Assembly (NCBI GenBank): GCA_046155225.1
Contig: JBJXED010000188.1
Span: forward strand, 1-17,162
Direction: 5' to 3'
Origin: JAKFVA01 sp046155225
Lineage (GTDB): Bacteria > Pseudomonadota > Gammaproteobacteria > Burkholderiales > Burkholderiaceae_C
Length of the DNA stretch: 17,162 bases
Under the pieces are notes generated by a model, which worked only from the letters and a program-made list of their open reading frames with translations, had not been told where the DNA came from and did no database searches. The translations under genes and the position numbers were made by a program. This document shows positions 1 through 5,805 of this stretch, one piece after another (the first letter of the stretch is position 1; each line of letters opens with the position of its first letter).

Positions 1-47
1 GGTTTGAAATTCTTGAAACCAGGCACGGTAATGTCAGGGGTTTTCAT
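1..47 (-). CDS. 5' end of next pil-operon gene, probably pilY1 (partial)
   Basis: An ATG on the minus strand at 47-45 opens a frame that stays open to the window edge for 15 codons (MKTPDITVPGFKNF...). It begins 17 nt after the pilX stop. In Burkholderiales minor-pilin operons pilX is normally followed by pilY1, which encodes the large pilus-tip adhesin and calcium-binding assembly factor, so pilY1 is the best guess from position. The visible residues carry no diagnostic motif and no hydrophobic signal segment has been reached yet. The Shine-Dalgarno match (AAAGAA) is weak. The real start could lie further downstream, beyond the window. Confidence 0.4.
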   Translation of the reverse strand, partial: MKTPDITVPGFKNFK

Positions 48-64
48 GGGAATGCCGTTCTTTG

Positions 65-679
65 CTAATTGCGGTAGATCATTTGCACCACCGCCTGGAT
101 GTCAGCGCGGGTGCCAAAACCCATGGCGGTGACGCGGTACACGTAAGCCGGATTGGGGTTGCCGAGGTCGCGGTCATTCGGGTCGCGGATGGGTTCAATC
201 ACGTAGCGAGGCGCTCTGGCCGGCTGCACGCCGGGGCCGCCAGCAGCGAAGGTGCGGCCTGTGAAAGTACCGAAGGCGGTGGTCTGTGCAGCAGAGCCAT
301 TGGTATCAAAATTAACGTCAACCCAAGCCGGTCTGCCTGTGGTGGCCACCGAGCACAAACCATTGCTGTTGCCCAGGGTGCCGCAGCCGGCAACAAAAGC
401 TTGCAGATTGGTTGTGGGTGTGAAGATAGCCCGGCGGCTGGAAGCCACGGGGCCAAAGATATCGAACTCGGCATCAATCAAGCCTGCCTCGGCACCTTGC
501 CAGGCGAGTTGGATGTCACGGTCATTGCGCGCGCCGCGTTCGCTGTTGATCGAGAGCTGAATGCCGGCAATGCCCAGCATGGACACGATGGTCAGAATAA
601 TCATGACCATGATGAGCGAGGCACCGCGCTCGCGGCTGCGGGGGGGCACTGGCGTGTACTGGGAGAAATGGTTTTGCAT
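65..679 (-). CDS. pilX: Type IV pilus minor pilin PilX
   Basis: PilX is a minor pilin that joins PilV, PilW and the PilY1 adhesin in the priming complex that starts type IV pilus assembly in the inner membrane. The start at 679 (204 aa) is chosen because AGGAG (691-687) lies 7 nt upstream, just past the pilW stop. A start at 697 would overlap pilW and has a weaker ribosome site. From this start, residues 14-19 (RSRERG) form the basic prepilin leader, with likely PilD cleavage after Gly19. The hydrophobic helix follows (ASLIMVMIILTIVSMLGIAG). The mature protein has Met rather than Glu at +5, which is usual for the PilX family. The C-terminal globular part ends in VYRVTAMGFGTRADIQAVVQ, a pilin-like beta strand region common to PilX proteins. 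It is probably co-transcribed with pilV and pilW. Confidence 0.9.
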   Translation of the reverse strand: MQNHFSQYTPVPPRSRERGASLIMVMIILTIVSMLGIAGIQLSINSERGARNDRDIQLAWQGAEAGLIDAEFDIFGPVASSRRAIFTPTTNLQAFVAGCGTLGNSNGLCSVATTGRPAWVDVNFDTNGSAAQTTAFGTFTGRTFAAGGPGVQPARAPRYVIEPIRDPNDRDLGNPNPAYVYRVTAMGFGTRADIQAVVQMIYRN

Positions 680-680
680 A

Positions 681-1721
681 TCAGAACTCCTGGCCATTTC
701 TCAGTTGCACCGTGAAGGTGACGATCTGGCGCAAGCGGTTGTCTGCTGTTGGCGTGAATACCGTGCCCGGGTCGTTAGCGGAAGACAGGGCCGAACCCGG
801 CGTGCCACCCGCTGCATTCCGGCCACTGCCAAGCGGGTAAAAGGTTTGCGACACTATTTCTTGCGCCGAGCCAGCCGCCGCGCGTATGACCATGCCAATG
901 CGCAAGCTGCGCACGCGCCGCCAGTTGGCGTTGGTGCCCACAGGGTCTGCGGCCACCACCATCTGGTCGGCGCGCAAAAAGCGGTCGGCAATGGCGTCTG
1001 ATGCAGCGCCCGCTGCGGGCGCGGTGTTAGGCACCACGTTGTCCACACCGTAGAGCACCTGGAAATTTTCTACACCTTGAACGATGGGCTGTGTCGTGAT
1101 GTCACCGCTTACGGAATTGATCGTTGTGCACATCAAGGACAACTCTCCTAGCGAGACTGCCACGTGGAGGATGCTGATTTCGCGGGCGTCGCGGTCGGCG
1201 GGTACTACAGCCGAAGCCACGCCCGCGCAATTGATCATGGACCGGTCAGAAATGCCCGAGCCGGGGAAGGTCTCCGAAACTTGGTGGCGCAGAATCAAAA
1301 TGTCGCTGCCAAAACCGGCCGAGCCGGCGGCCCTGGCGGTAGAAGTGTTCACAGGGTCTGTGGCGCTGGCCCTGGCGTTGTTGAAGCCGGTGATGTTGGG
1401 GTCAGGGTTAGCAGCCAAACCGGCGGCATTGGCGGTGCGGTTGGTGCTGGCGTATTGCAGGTCCTTGTAGCCCGCTTGCACGCTCAGGCGCTGGATCAAA
1501 TCGGTGGAGAAGCGCGCATTGTCCCTGAGCTGGGACGCCGCATCCACCGAGGTGAAACCCTGACGGCTGATGACCAGTGCGGCGATGGCGGCAAGCGCCA
1601 ATATCGAACTGATGGCCAAGGCCACCAGCAGTTCAATCAAGGTCAAACCTTTGAGGCGGTTCTTGCCAGGCAGCAAGCGCATGGGCCGCTGGTGCCCGGC
1701 ATGGCTAGAACTCGGTTTCAT
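681..1721 (-). CDS. pilW: Type IV pilus minor pilin PilW
   Basis: This is a 346-aa PilW-family minor pilin, part of the inner-membrane priming complex for type IV pili. The class III prepilin signature is clear: a basic leader ending KNRLKG, likely PilD cleavage after Gly25, then LTLIELLVALAISSILALAA with the conserved Glu at mature position 5. The long C-terminal part has the usual PilW layout, including repeated Ser/Asn-rich loops, Cys residues (IINCAG and LMCTTIN) that could form a disulfide, and a final VTFTVQLRNGQEF. The ATG overlaps the pilV stop in ATGA, so translation is probably coupled. There is no good Shine-Dalgarno site. An internal Met at residue 14 is a possible alternative start but also lacks a ribosome site. 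Confidence 0.9.
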   Translation of the reverse strand: MKPSSSHAGHQRPMRLLPGKNRLKGLTLIELLVALAISSILALAAIAALVISRQGFTSVDAASQLRDNARFSTDLIQRLSVQAGYKDLQYASTNRTANAAGLAANPDPNITGFNNARASATDPVNTSTARAAGSAGFGSDILILRHQVSETFPGSGISDRSMINCAGVASAVVPADRDAREISILHVAVSLGELSLMCTTINSVSGDITTQPIVQGVENFQVLYGVDNVVPNTAPAAGAASDAIADRFLRADQMVVAADPVGTNANWRRVRSLRIGMVIRAAAGSAQEIVSQTFYPLGSGRNAAGGTPGSALSSANDPGTVFTPTADNRLRQIVTFTVQLRNGQEF

Positions 1722-2365
1722 ACCGTATTGCCCGGTGTAATTGGCAGCACGATGCTGGGGCGGGTGGCCAAGTCAAAAGCAGCGGCACCTGTGGCGGCGC
1801 GGTTGGTGGCACCGCGTGTCCAGCCGATTTTGATAACGGTGGTGACACCGGTACCGGTGGTGTCACAAGCCCACTGCGGCAGGCCATTGGCGTCATATGG
1901 CGCGGAATCGGCGCACACCACGACGCGGGCACCGGCCAAGGCGTTGTCAACCCGGGTCAGCCATTCGGTCATTTGGGCGTCGGCAATGGCACCGGCATTG
2001 GCGCAGGCGGCTGTGCCCGTGGCCACATTGAGGCAATACGACGCGGTGGCGGGTGTGAGCGGGCTGGTGAAGGCGCCCAGGTAGGGGTTGGCCGTGGTCA
2101 GCAAGCCGATGTCTTTGTTGTTGCGCATCATTTCGGCCAGCTCGCCAGCCAAGCCGCTGGCAATCGATTGCTGCCGCGCCTCGCGATTGGCCTGCAAGGC
2201 ACTTGCCTGCAGCCCGACCATGCCGAGCATGCCAAACGACAGAATGATGATGGAGATCAATACCTCCACCAGCGAGAAGCCATGCGCTTGGCGTGCGCTG
2301 GAGAAGCTGCGTTGACCCACAGGAATGCCGCGTGGTCTGGCGGAAATGCAGGATAGTTTTGTCAT
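1718..2365 (-). CDS. pilV: Type IV pilus modification/minor pilin PilV
   Basis: This is a 215-aa PilV-family minor pilin. The prepilin signature is HGFSLVEVLISIIILSFG, with cleavage expected after Gly29 and Glu at mature +5. The hydrophobic helix is followed by LGMVGLQASALQANREARQQSIAS, which is very typical of PilV. The C-terminal globular domain holds three Cys residues (YCLNV, VVCAD and QWACDT). The leader before the cleavage site is long (29 residues). No in-frame ATG lies between the first Met and the cleavage site, and no clear ribosome site precedes the chosen ATG, so the start is less certain than the gene. It is the first gene of the visible pil operon. The fimT/gspH pilin gene that often precedes pilV is absent, because nrdR lies directly upstream. 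Confidence 0.88.
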   Translation of the reverse strand: MTKLSCISARPRGIPVGQRSFSSARQAHGFSLVEVLISIIILSFGMLGMVGLQASALQANREARQQSIASGLAGELAEMMRNNKDIGLLTTANPYLGAFTSPLTPATASYCLNVATGTAACANAGAIADAQMTEWLTRVDNALAGARVVVCADSAPYDANGLPQWACDTTGTGVTTVIKIGWTRGATNRAATGAAAFDLATRPSIVLPITPGNTV

Positions 2366-2394
2366 GTAGGGATCATAGGCAATGCCGACCTGCA

Positions 2395-2424
2395 GCGATA
2401 GATTGGCGTGCTGCCGCCTGTCAA
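2395..2424 (-). promoter_or_regulatory. Candidate sigma-70 promoter for pilVWX
   Basis: Reading the minus strand, a perfect TTGACA box (2424-2419) is followed after 18 nt by TATCGC (2400-2395), a weak -10 match. It sits about 30 nt upstream of the pilV ATG. It would let the pilin genes be transcribed separately from glyA-nrdR. The -35 match is strong and the -10 match is poor, so confidence is limited. Confidence 0.35.
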
Positions 2425-2456
2425 ACCAAATCTACCGTTAGGCGAATAACCGCATG

Positions 2457-2498
2457 GGCGCTGACTTTGAGGCGCTTAGCGGCCAGCGTTTCAGCGCC
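2457..2498 (-). repeat. Nested inverted repeat at the nrdR stop (terminator-like)
   Basis: GGCGCTGA (2457-2464) pairs perfectly with TCAGCGCC (2491-2498). An inner CGCT/AGCG pair in the 26-nt interior gives a nested stem. The distal arm overlaps the nrdR stop codon. No T-run follows on either strand, so it is not a classical intrinsic terminator. It could be an mRNA 3' end stabiliser or a weak terminator between nrdR and pilV. Confidence 0.3.
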
Positions 2499-2940
2499 TA
2501 ACCTCGTCCACCAGCGCCCTGAACTCGTCAATGTCCTCAAAGCTGCGGTACACGCTGGCAAAGCGCACATAAGCCACTTTGTCGAGCTTTTTCAGCTCAC
2601 GCATGACCAGCTCGCCGATGCGGCTGGAGGGCACTTCGCGCAGGCCCAGGTTGAGGAGTTTTTCTTCCATGCGCTCGACGGCGGCATCAACTTGTTCGGT
2701 ACTCACCGGCCTTTTGCGCAGCGCCAGGTTCATCGAGGCCAGCAGCTTGTCGCGGCCGTATTCGATGCGGCGGCCGTCTTTTTTGACGATCCAGGGGAAG
2801 TTGACTTCGGGGCGTTCGTAGGTGGTGAAGCGTTTTTCGCAAGCCGCGCATTGGCGGCGGCGGCGGATGAAGTCGCCCTCTTCAGACACCCGGGTGTCCA
2901 TCACTTGGGTGTCCGCATGGCTGCAAAAGGGGCACTTCAT
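2491..2940 (-). CDS. nrdR: Transcriptional repressor NrdR
   Basis: NrdR is a zinc-ribbon, ATP-cone repressor that senses ATP/dATP and shuts off ribonucleotide reductase operons by binding NrdR boxes. All hallmarks are visible in 149 aa, the usual length. The zinc ribbon uses Cys3, Cys6, Cys31 and Cys34 (MKCPFC and RRRRQCAACEKRFTTYE). The ATP-cone runs from about residue 48 to 138 (IVKKDGRRIEYGRDKLLASM and YVRFASVYRSFEDIDEF). The start is supported by AGGA 5 nt upstream of the ATG. It begins only 28 nt after the glyA stop on the same strand, so the two are probably co-transcribed. That arrangement links one-carbon supply for thymidylate with control of deoxynucleotide synthesis. The target ribonucleotide reductase genes are not in the window. 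Confidence 0.97.
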   Translation of the reverse strand: MKCPFCSHADTQVMDTRVSEEGDFIRRRRQCAACEKRFTTYERPEVNFPWIVKKDGRRIEYGRDKLLASMNLALRKRPVSTEQVDAAVERMEEKLLNLGLREVPSSRIGELVMRELKKLDKVAYVRFASVYRSFEDIDEFRALVDEVRR

Positions 2941-2968
2941 TCAGTCCTGCGCAGGCAAGTCCAGCGCC

Positions 2969-4225
2969 TTAGCCATAGACCGGAAAGCGCCGTGTCAGCG
3001 CACTGACTTTTTCGCGTACGGCGGCAATGTTTTCCGGGCTGTGGGGGGCGTCCAGTACATCGGCTACCAGGTGCGCCGTGGCACGGGCTTCTTCTTCCCT
3101 GAAGCCGCGCGTGGTCAGGGCTGGCGTGCCAATGCGCACGCCGCTGGTGACCATAGGTTTTTCAGGGTCGTTCGGGATGGCGTTTTTGTTGATGGTCATG
3201 TGGGCCTGGCCAAGCACCGACTCGGCCAGCTTGCCAGTGATACCCTTGGCGCGCAAGTCCACCAGCATCACATGGCTTTGCGTGCCGCCGCTGACGATGC
3301 GCAGGCCCCGCTCGGTCAGCGTTTGGGCCATCGCGATGGCGTTGGTGGCGACTTGCTGCTGGTAGGTTTTGAACGCTGGCTGCAAGGCTTCTTGGAAGGC
3401 CACGGCTTTGGCCGCGATGACGTGCATCAACGGGCCACCTTGCAGGCCGGGGAAGATCGCGCTGTTGATGGCTTTTTCATGCTCGCCGCGCATCAAGATA
3501 ATGCCTCCGCGCGGGCCGCGCAGGCTTTTGTGGGTGGTGGAGGTGACGACATCGGCATGCGGAATGGGGCTGGGGTAGATACCTGCGGCAATCAAGCCCG
3601 CGTAGTGCGCCATGTCCACCATGAAAATCGCGCCGACGTCTTTGGCTACCCGGGCAAAACGGGCAAAGTCAATGTGCAGCGAATACGCCGAGGCCCCTGC
3701 AATGATGAGCTTGGGCTTGTGGGCATGGGCTTGTGCCTCCATGGCGTCGTAATCAATAGCTTCCTGCGCATTCAGGCCGTAGCTGACGGCGTTAAACCAT
3801 TTGCCGCTCATGTTCAGCGGCATGCCGTGCGTCAGGTGACCGCCTTCGGCCAGGCTCATGCCCAGAATGGTTTCGCCGGGTTTGACGAAGGCCAGCAGCA
3901 CGGCCTGGTTGGCTTGTGAGCCCGAGTTGGGCTGCACATTGGCGGCCCAGCCGTGCTGGTCAGCGCCAAAGAGCTGGCGCACGCGGTCGATGGCGAGCTG
4001 CTCGGCAATATCGACAAACTCGCAGCCGCCGTAGTAACGCTTGCCGGGGTAGCCTTCAGCGTATTTGTTGGTGAGCTGCGTACCTTGCGCTGCCATGACG
4101 GCGGGCGAGGCGTAGTTTTCGCTGGCAATCAGCTCAATATGGTCTTCCTGGCGCTGGTGCTCGGCGGCAATGGCGGCCCACAGCACCGGGTCGGTCTGTT
4201 CGATCAAGGTTTGGCGGTTAAACAT
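2969..4225 (-). CDS. glyA: Serine hydroxymethyltransferase
   Basis: This cytosolic PLP enzyme interconverts serine and glycine and charges tetrahydrofolate to 5,10-methylene-THF. The 418-aa length is standard. Recognisable segments in order are ELIASENYASPAVMAAQGT, LTNKYAEGYPGKRYYGGCEFVD, NVQPNSGSQAN, MVDMAHYAGLIAAG and the PLP-lysine motif VVTSTTHKSLRGPRGG, with Lys233 as the Schiff-base residue. The C-terminal folate-side motif is TSGVRIGTPALTTRGF. The start is the normal family start (MFNRQTLIEQTDPVLWAAI), though the ribosome site (AGAGAA, about 12 nt upstream) is weak. nrdR follows at 28 nt. A hairpin with a T-rich tail lies about 20-50 nt upstream of the ATG and may control entry into the gene. 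Confidence 0.98.
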   Translation of the reverse strand: MFNRQTLIEQTDPVLWAAIAAEHQRQEDHIELIASENYASPAVMAAQGTQLTNKYAEGYPGKRYYGGCEFVDIAEQLAIDRVRQLFGADQHGWAANVQPNSGSQANQAVLLAFVKPGETILGMSLAEGGHLTHGMPLNMSGKWFNAVSYGLNAQEAIDYDAMEAQAHAHKPKLIIAGASAYSLHIDFARFARVAKDVGAIFMVDMAHYAGLIAAGIYPSPIPHADVVTSTTHKSLRGPRGGIILMRGEHEKAINSAIFPGLQGGPLMHVIAAKAVAFQEALQPAFKTYQQQVATNAIAMAQTLTERGLRIVSGGTQSHVMLVDLRAKGITGKLAESVLGQAHMTINKNAIPNDPEKPMVTSGVRIGTPALTTRGFREEEARATAHLVADVLDAPHSPENIAAVREKVSALTRRFPVYG

Positions 4226-4243
4226 GATGGCGGCAGTTCTCTG

Positions 4244-4278
4244 TAGAAGAAAAGTCCCTGGCGGGGGTGACCGCAGGG
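4244..4278 (-). terminator. Hairpin with T-rich tail in the glyA leader: terminator or attenuator
   Basis: On the minus strand CCCTGCGG (4278-4271) and CCGCCAGGG (4264-4256) form a GC-rich stem with one bulged C and a loop of about 6 nt. ACTTTTCTTC (4255-4246) follows directly. This has the shape of an intrinsic terminator. It ends about 20 nt before the glyA ATG. It could end transcripts from the upstream transglycosylase gene, or act as an attenuator in a glyA leader transcript. The T-run is interrupted by a C, so efficiency is uncertain. No known glycine or folate riboswitch core was recognised around it. Confidence 0.45.
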
Positions 4279-4417
4279 CTGCCCAGGCGAACGGCTGAAC
4301 GCATCGGTGCGGTGATGCGGCGCGCTTCCCAGTGGTGTTCCACGTCGGCCAAGCAGGCTTCTATTTGAAGCTGTTGGCCTATCGCCAGTCGCGCGCGAGG
4401 TGAAGTGTAGCGCAGGC
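4279..4417. other. Intergenic region between the transglycosylase gene and glyA
   Basis: About 140 bp upstream of the glyA hairpin is free of a credible gene. Frames crossing it are Pro/Arg-rich or Ser/Pro-rich shadows. The glyA promoter should lie here or further upstream, but I see no clear -35/-10 pair. The base composition stays GC-rich. Confidence 0.4.
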
Positions 4418-5311
4418 TCAGGAGCTGGCGAGCGCGGCCACTTTGTCTGGGCTGCCGACGGCAGGTGCGGGTGCTTCCAGGGCGGCGGGGGAGGGAGCCT
4501 CGGGCGCGGGGGTGGGCAGCGTGAAGATCTCGGGCTGCGCCGTTTTGACAGTTTGCGCAGGGGCGGATGTGCGGATGGCGGGGCTGCTGTCTGGCACCAT
4601 GCGGCTGGCGACCTGCAGCAAACGCTGGTGTTCGGCCAGTACTTTGCCGACGTAGCCGCCGTCGTCTTCAATATTGGCAGCGCCGACGTAGTAGCGCAGG
4701 CCGCCTTCGAGCGAGCCAGCCCGGGCAATGCATTCCTGCAGCACTTTGACGCCGACGCGCAGGTTGGTGATGGGGTCGAAAGCCGCCAGGCGGCCGCCAA
4801 AATCCTCGTATTTGTCGCTGTGAATTTTTGTCATCACCTGCATCAAACCCTGTGCGCCGACCGGGCTTTGGGCAAACGGGTTAAAGCCCGACTCGACCGC
4901 CATGATGGCCAGAATCAGTGTCGGGTCGAGCTTGACGCGCTGGCCCACGACATAAGCCTCGGCGACCAAGGCACTCAGCGGTTCGGGCGCAACCTTGTAT
5001 TTGCGGCTGAGCCAAAAAGCCACCGCCGCTTGCGATTTGGGCAGGTTCATCGGGTTGGCAGCAGTGGCGCGTTCGATCGCATCGGCTTCGACCTCAATGC
5101 CCAGGGTGGCCAGCTGGCGGCCTTGCAGCCATTGGTTCAGTTGCTGTTCTGCGCCAAGGCGCAGGTCGGGCCTGGCGCTGAGGGCAATCAAACTGAAAGT
5201 CACGGCCAGCCCCAGCAGGGCCAGGCCGTTGTGGGTCAATTCGAAAAAGCCTCTGAGCGTGTCGCTGGCAAAACTTTGCGCGGCGCGGGCAATGGGGTTC
5301 AACAGTTTCAT
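4418..5311 (-). CDS. Membrane-anchored lytic transglycosylase (SLT family)
   Basis: This predicted periplasmic peptidoglycan lytic transglycosylase cleaves the MurNAc-GlcNAc bond with anhydro-sugar formation. The start at 5311 (297 aa) is chosen because AGGAG (5320-5316) lies 4 nt upstream. A longer reading from 5356 lacks such a site. One membrane segment at about residues 29-46 (GLALLGLAVTFSLIAL) serves as signal anchor. The SLT domain covers about 125-230, with LILAIMAVESGFNPFAQS (catalytic Glu140), GAQGLMQVM, and AFDPITNLRVGVKVLQECI. The tail from about 235 is Ala/Pro-rich and low in complexity, a likely flexible linker without a recognised peptidoglycan-binding domain. It is transcribed divergently from the DUF349 gene and precedes glyA by 192 nt. 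Confidence 0.88.
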   Translation of the reverse strand: MKLLNPIARAAQSFASDTLRGFFELTHNGLALLGLAVTFSLIALSARPDLRLGAEQQLNQWLQGRQLATLGIEVEADAIERATAANPMNLPKSQAAVAFWLSRKYKVAPEPLSALVAEAYVVGQRVKLDPTLILAIMAVESGFNPFAQSPVGAQGLMQVMTKIHSDKYEDFGGRLAAFDPITNLRVGVKVLQECIARAGSLEGGLRYYVGAANIEDDGGYVGKVLAEHQRLLQVASRMVPDSSPAIRTSAPAQTVKTAQPEIFTLPTPAPEAPSPAALEAPAPAVGSPDKVAALASS

Positions 5312-5428
5312 AGCACTCCTGTAGTGGTGCAGCAGGTCAGTCGGCCTGCGGGTCAAGGCTTTCGCAGTGGAAGCGTTATAAAAACGGACCGTGCGTAAAA
5401 GGCGTGCCTTGATGAGCGTCGTGAAATT

Positions 5429-5440
5429 CGGGTTAACCCG
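5429..5440. promoter_or_regulatory. 12-bp perfect palindrome CGGGTTAACCCG, candidate operator
   Basis: CGGGTTAACCCG reads identically on both strands and is flanked by AATT-type AT-rich sequence. It lies about 118 bp upstream of the transglycosylase start and about 365 bp upstream of the DUF349 start. A homodimeric repressor could use it. No regulator was assigned. Confidence 0.3.
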
Positions 5441-5467
5441 TAAAAATTCACAAACGGGATTCTAGGA

Positions 5468-5484
5468 GACTCTTAAGCAGAGTC
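5468..5484. repeat. Inverted repeat GACTCT-N5-AGAGTC
   Basis: This is a short perfect inverted repeat with 6-bp arms and a 5-nt centre, 28 bp from the 12-bp palindrome and next to the AT-rich patch. It could be an operator half-site pair or chance; there is no T-tail to suggest a terminator. Confidence 0.25.
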
Positions 5485-5674
5485 AATCATATTAAATAGA
5501 CTTGTTATATTAATTTCGCGCTGACGACGGCGGCTGCGAAGCGAGTCCAGTTGCGGGCGCGAGGGCTTTGGACGGGTTGCGCGGGTGGCAAGGTCAGCAA
5601 GAGGCGCGTGCTTGCGTAGTCGAAAATAGCTTGAAAACAACAAAAAAAGTGGATTTTAGGCATCAAATAGAGCA

Positions 5675-5719
5675 CTAGCCTAATTAAATACTGCCGGTAA
5701 TGCTACGTTATTTATAGTA
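5675..5719 (+). repeat. Dispersed repeat, intergenic copy
   Basis: The core TGCCGGTAATGCTA (5692-5705) followed by TTATAGTA-type sequence closely matches the segment at 12922-12967 inside the LivH-LivM gene. By eye, about 30 of 45 aligned bases match, including 13 of the 14 core bases. No open frame accompanies it. It looks like a non-coding dispersed element, and the AT-rich flanks (from about 5640) may belong to the same element. Confidence 0.5.
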
Positions 5720-5805
5720 AGCCACTTTGTCGGCAGTCGGTGCCGTGTTTTCATTACACCGTCATTTCAGGGCGAAAATAGCGCCTCATTTTGTTTCACA
5801 TCTCC

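Larger units (their letters stand above)
5312..5805. promoter_or_regulatory. Divergent intergenic region with promoter-like AT-rich patches
   Basis: About 490 bp without a credible gene lies between two divergent genes. Contents: TATAAC on the minus strand (5380-5375), a good -10 for the transglycosylase but without a good -35; a 12-bp palindrome at 5429-5440; a 6-bp-arm inverted repeat at 5468-5484; an AT-rich patch at 5485-5517 holding an extended -10 (TGT then TATATT, 5503-5511) on the plus strand; TTGAAA at about 5630 with a weak -10 17 nt later; and a dispersed repeat at 5675-5719. Its low GC content contrasts with the flanking genes. Exact promoters are not resolved. Confidence 0.45.

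Noticed and set aside
1164..2084. A 306-codon plus-strand frame opposite pilW and pilV
   Set aside because: It spans the junction of two clear prepilin genes on the other strand and has no domain signature.
2822..3919. A 365-codon open frame on the plus strand opposite glyA
   Set aside because: The glyA frame on the other strand has every SHMT motif. The opposite frame has no family features.
4226..4417. Glycine or tetrahydrofolate riboswitch upstream of glyA
   Set aside because: I looked for conserved cores of glycine, THF, SAM and SAH riboswitches and did not recognise any. Only a terminator-like hairpin is supported.
4400..5398. A 332-codon plus-strand frame opposite the lytic transglycosylase
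   Set aside because: The minus-strand frame has a strong ribosome site, a membrane anchor and an SLT active site. The opposite frame is Gly/Gln/Arg-rich.
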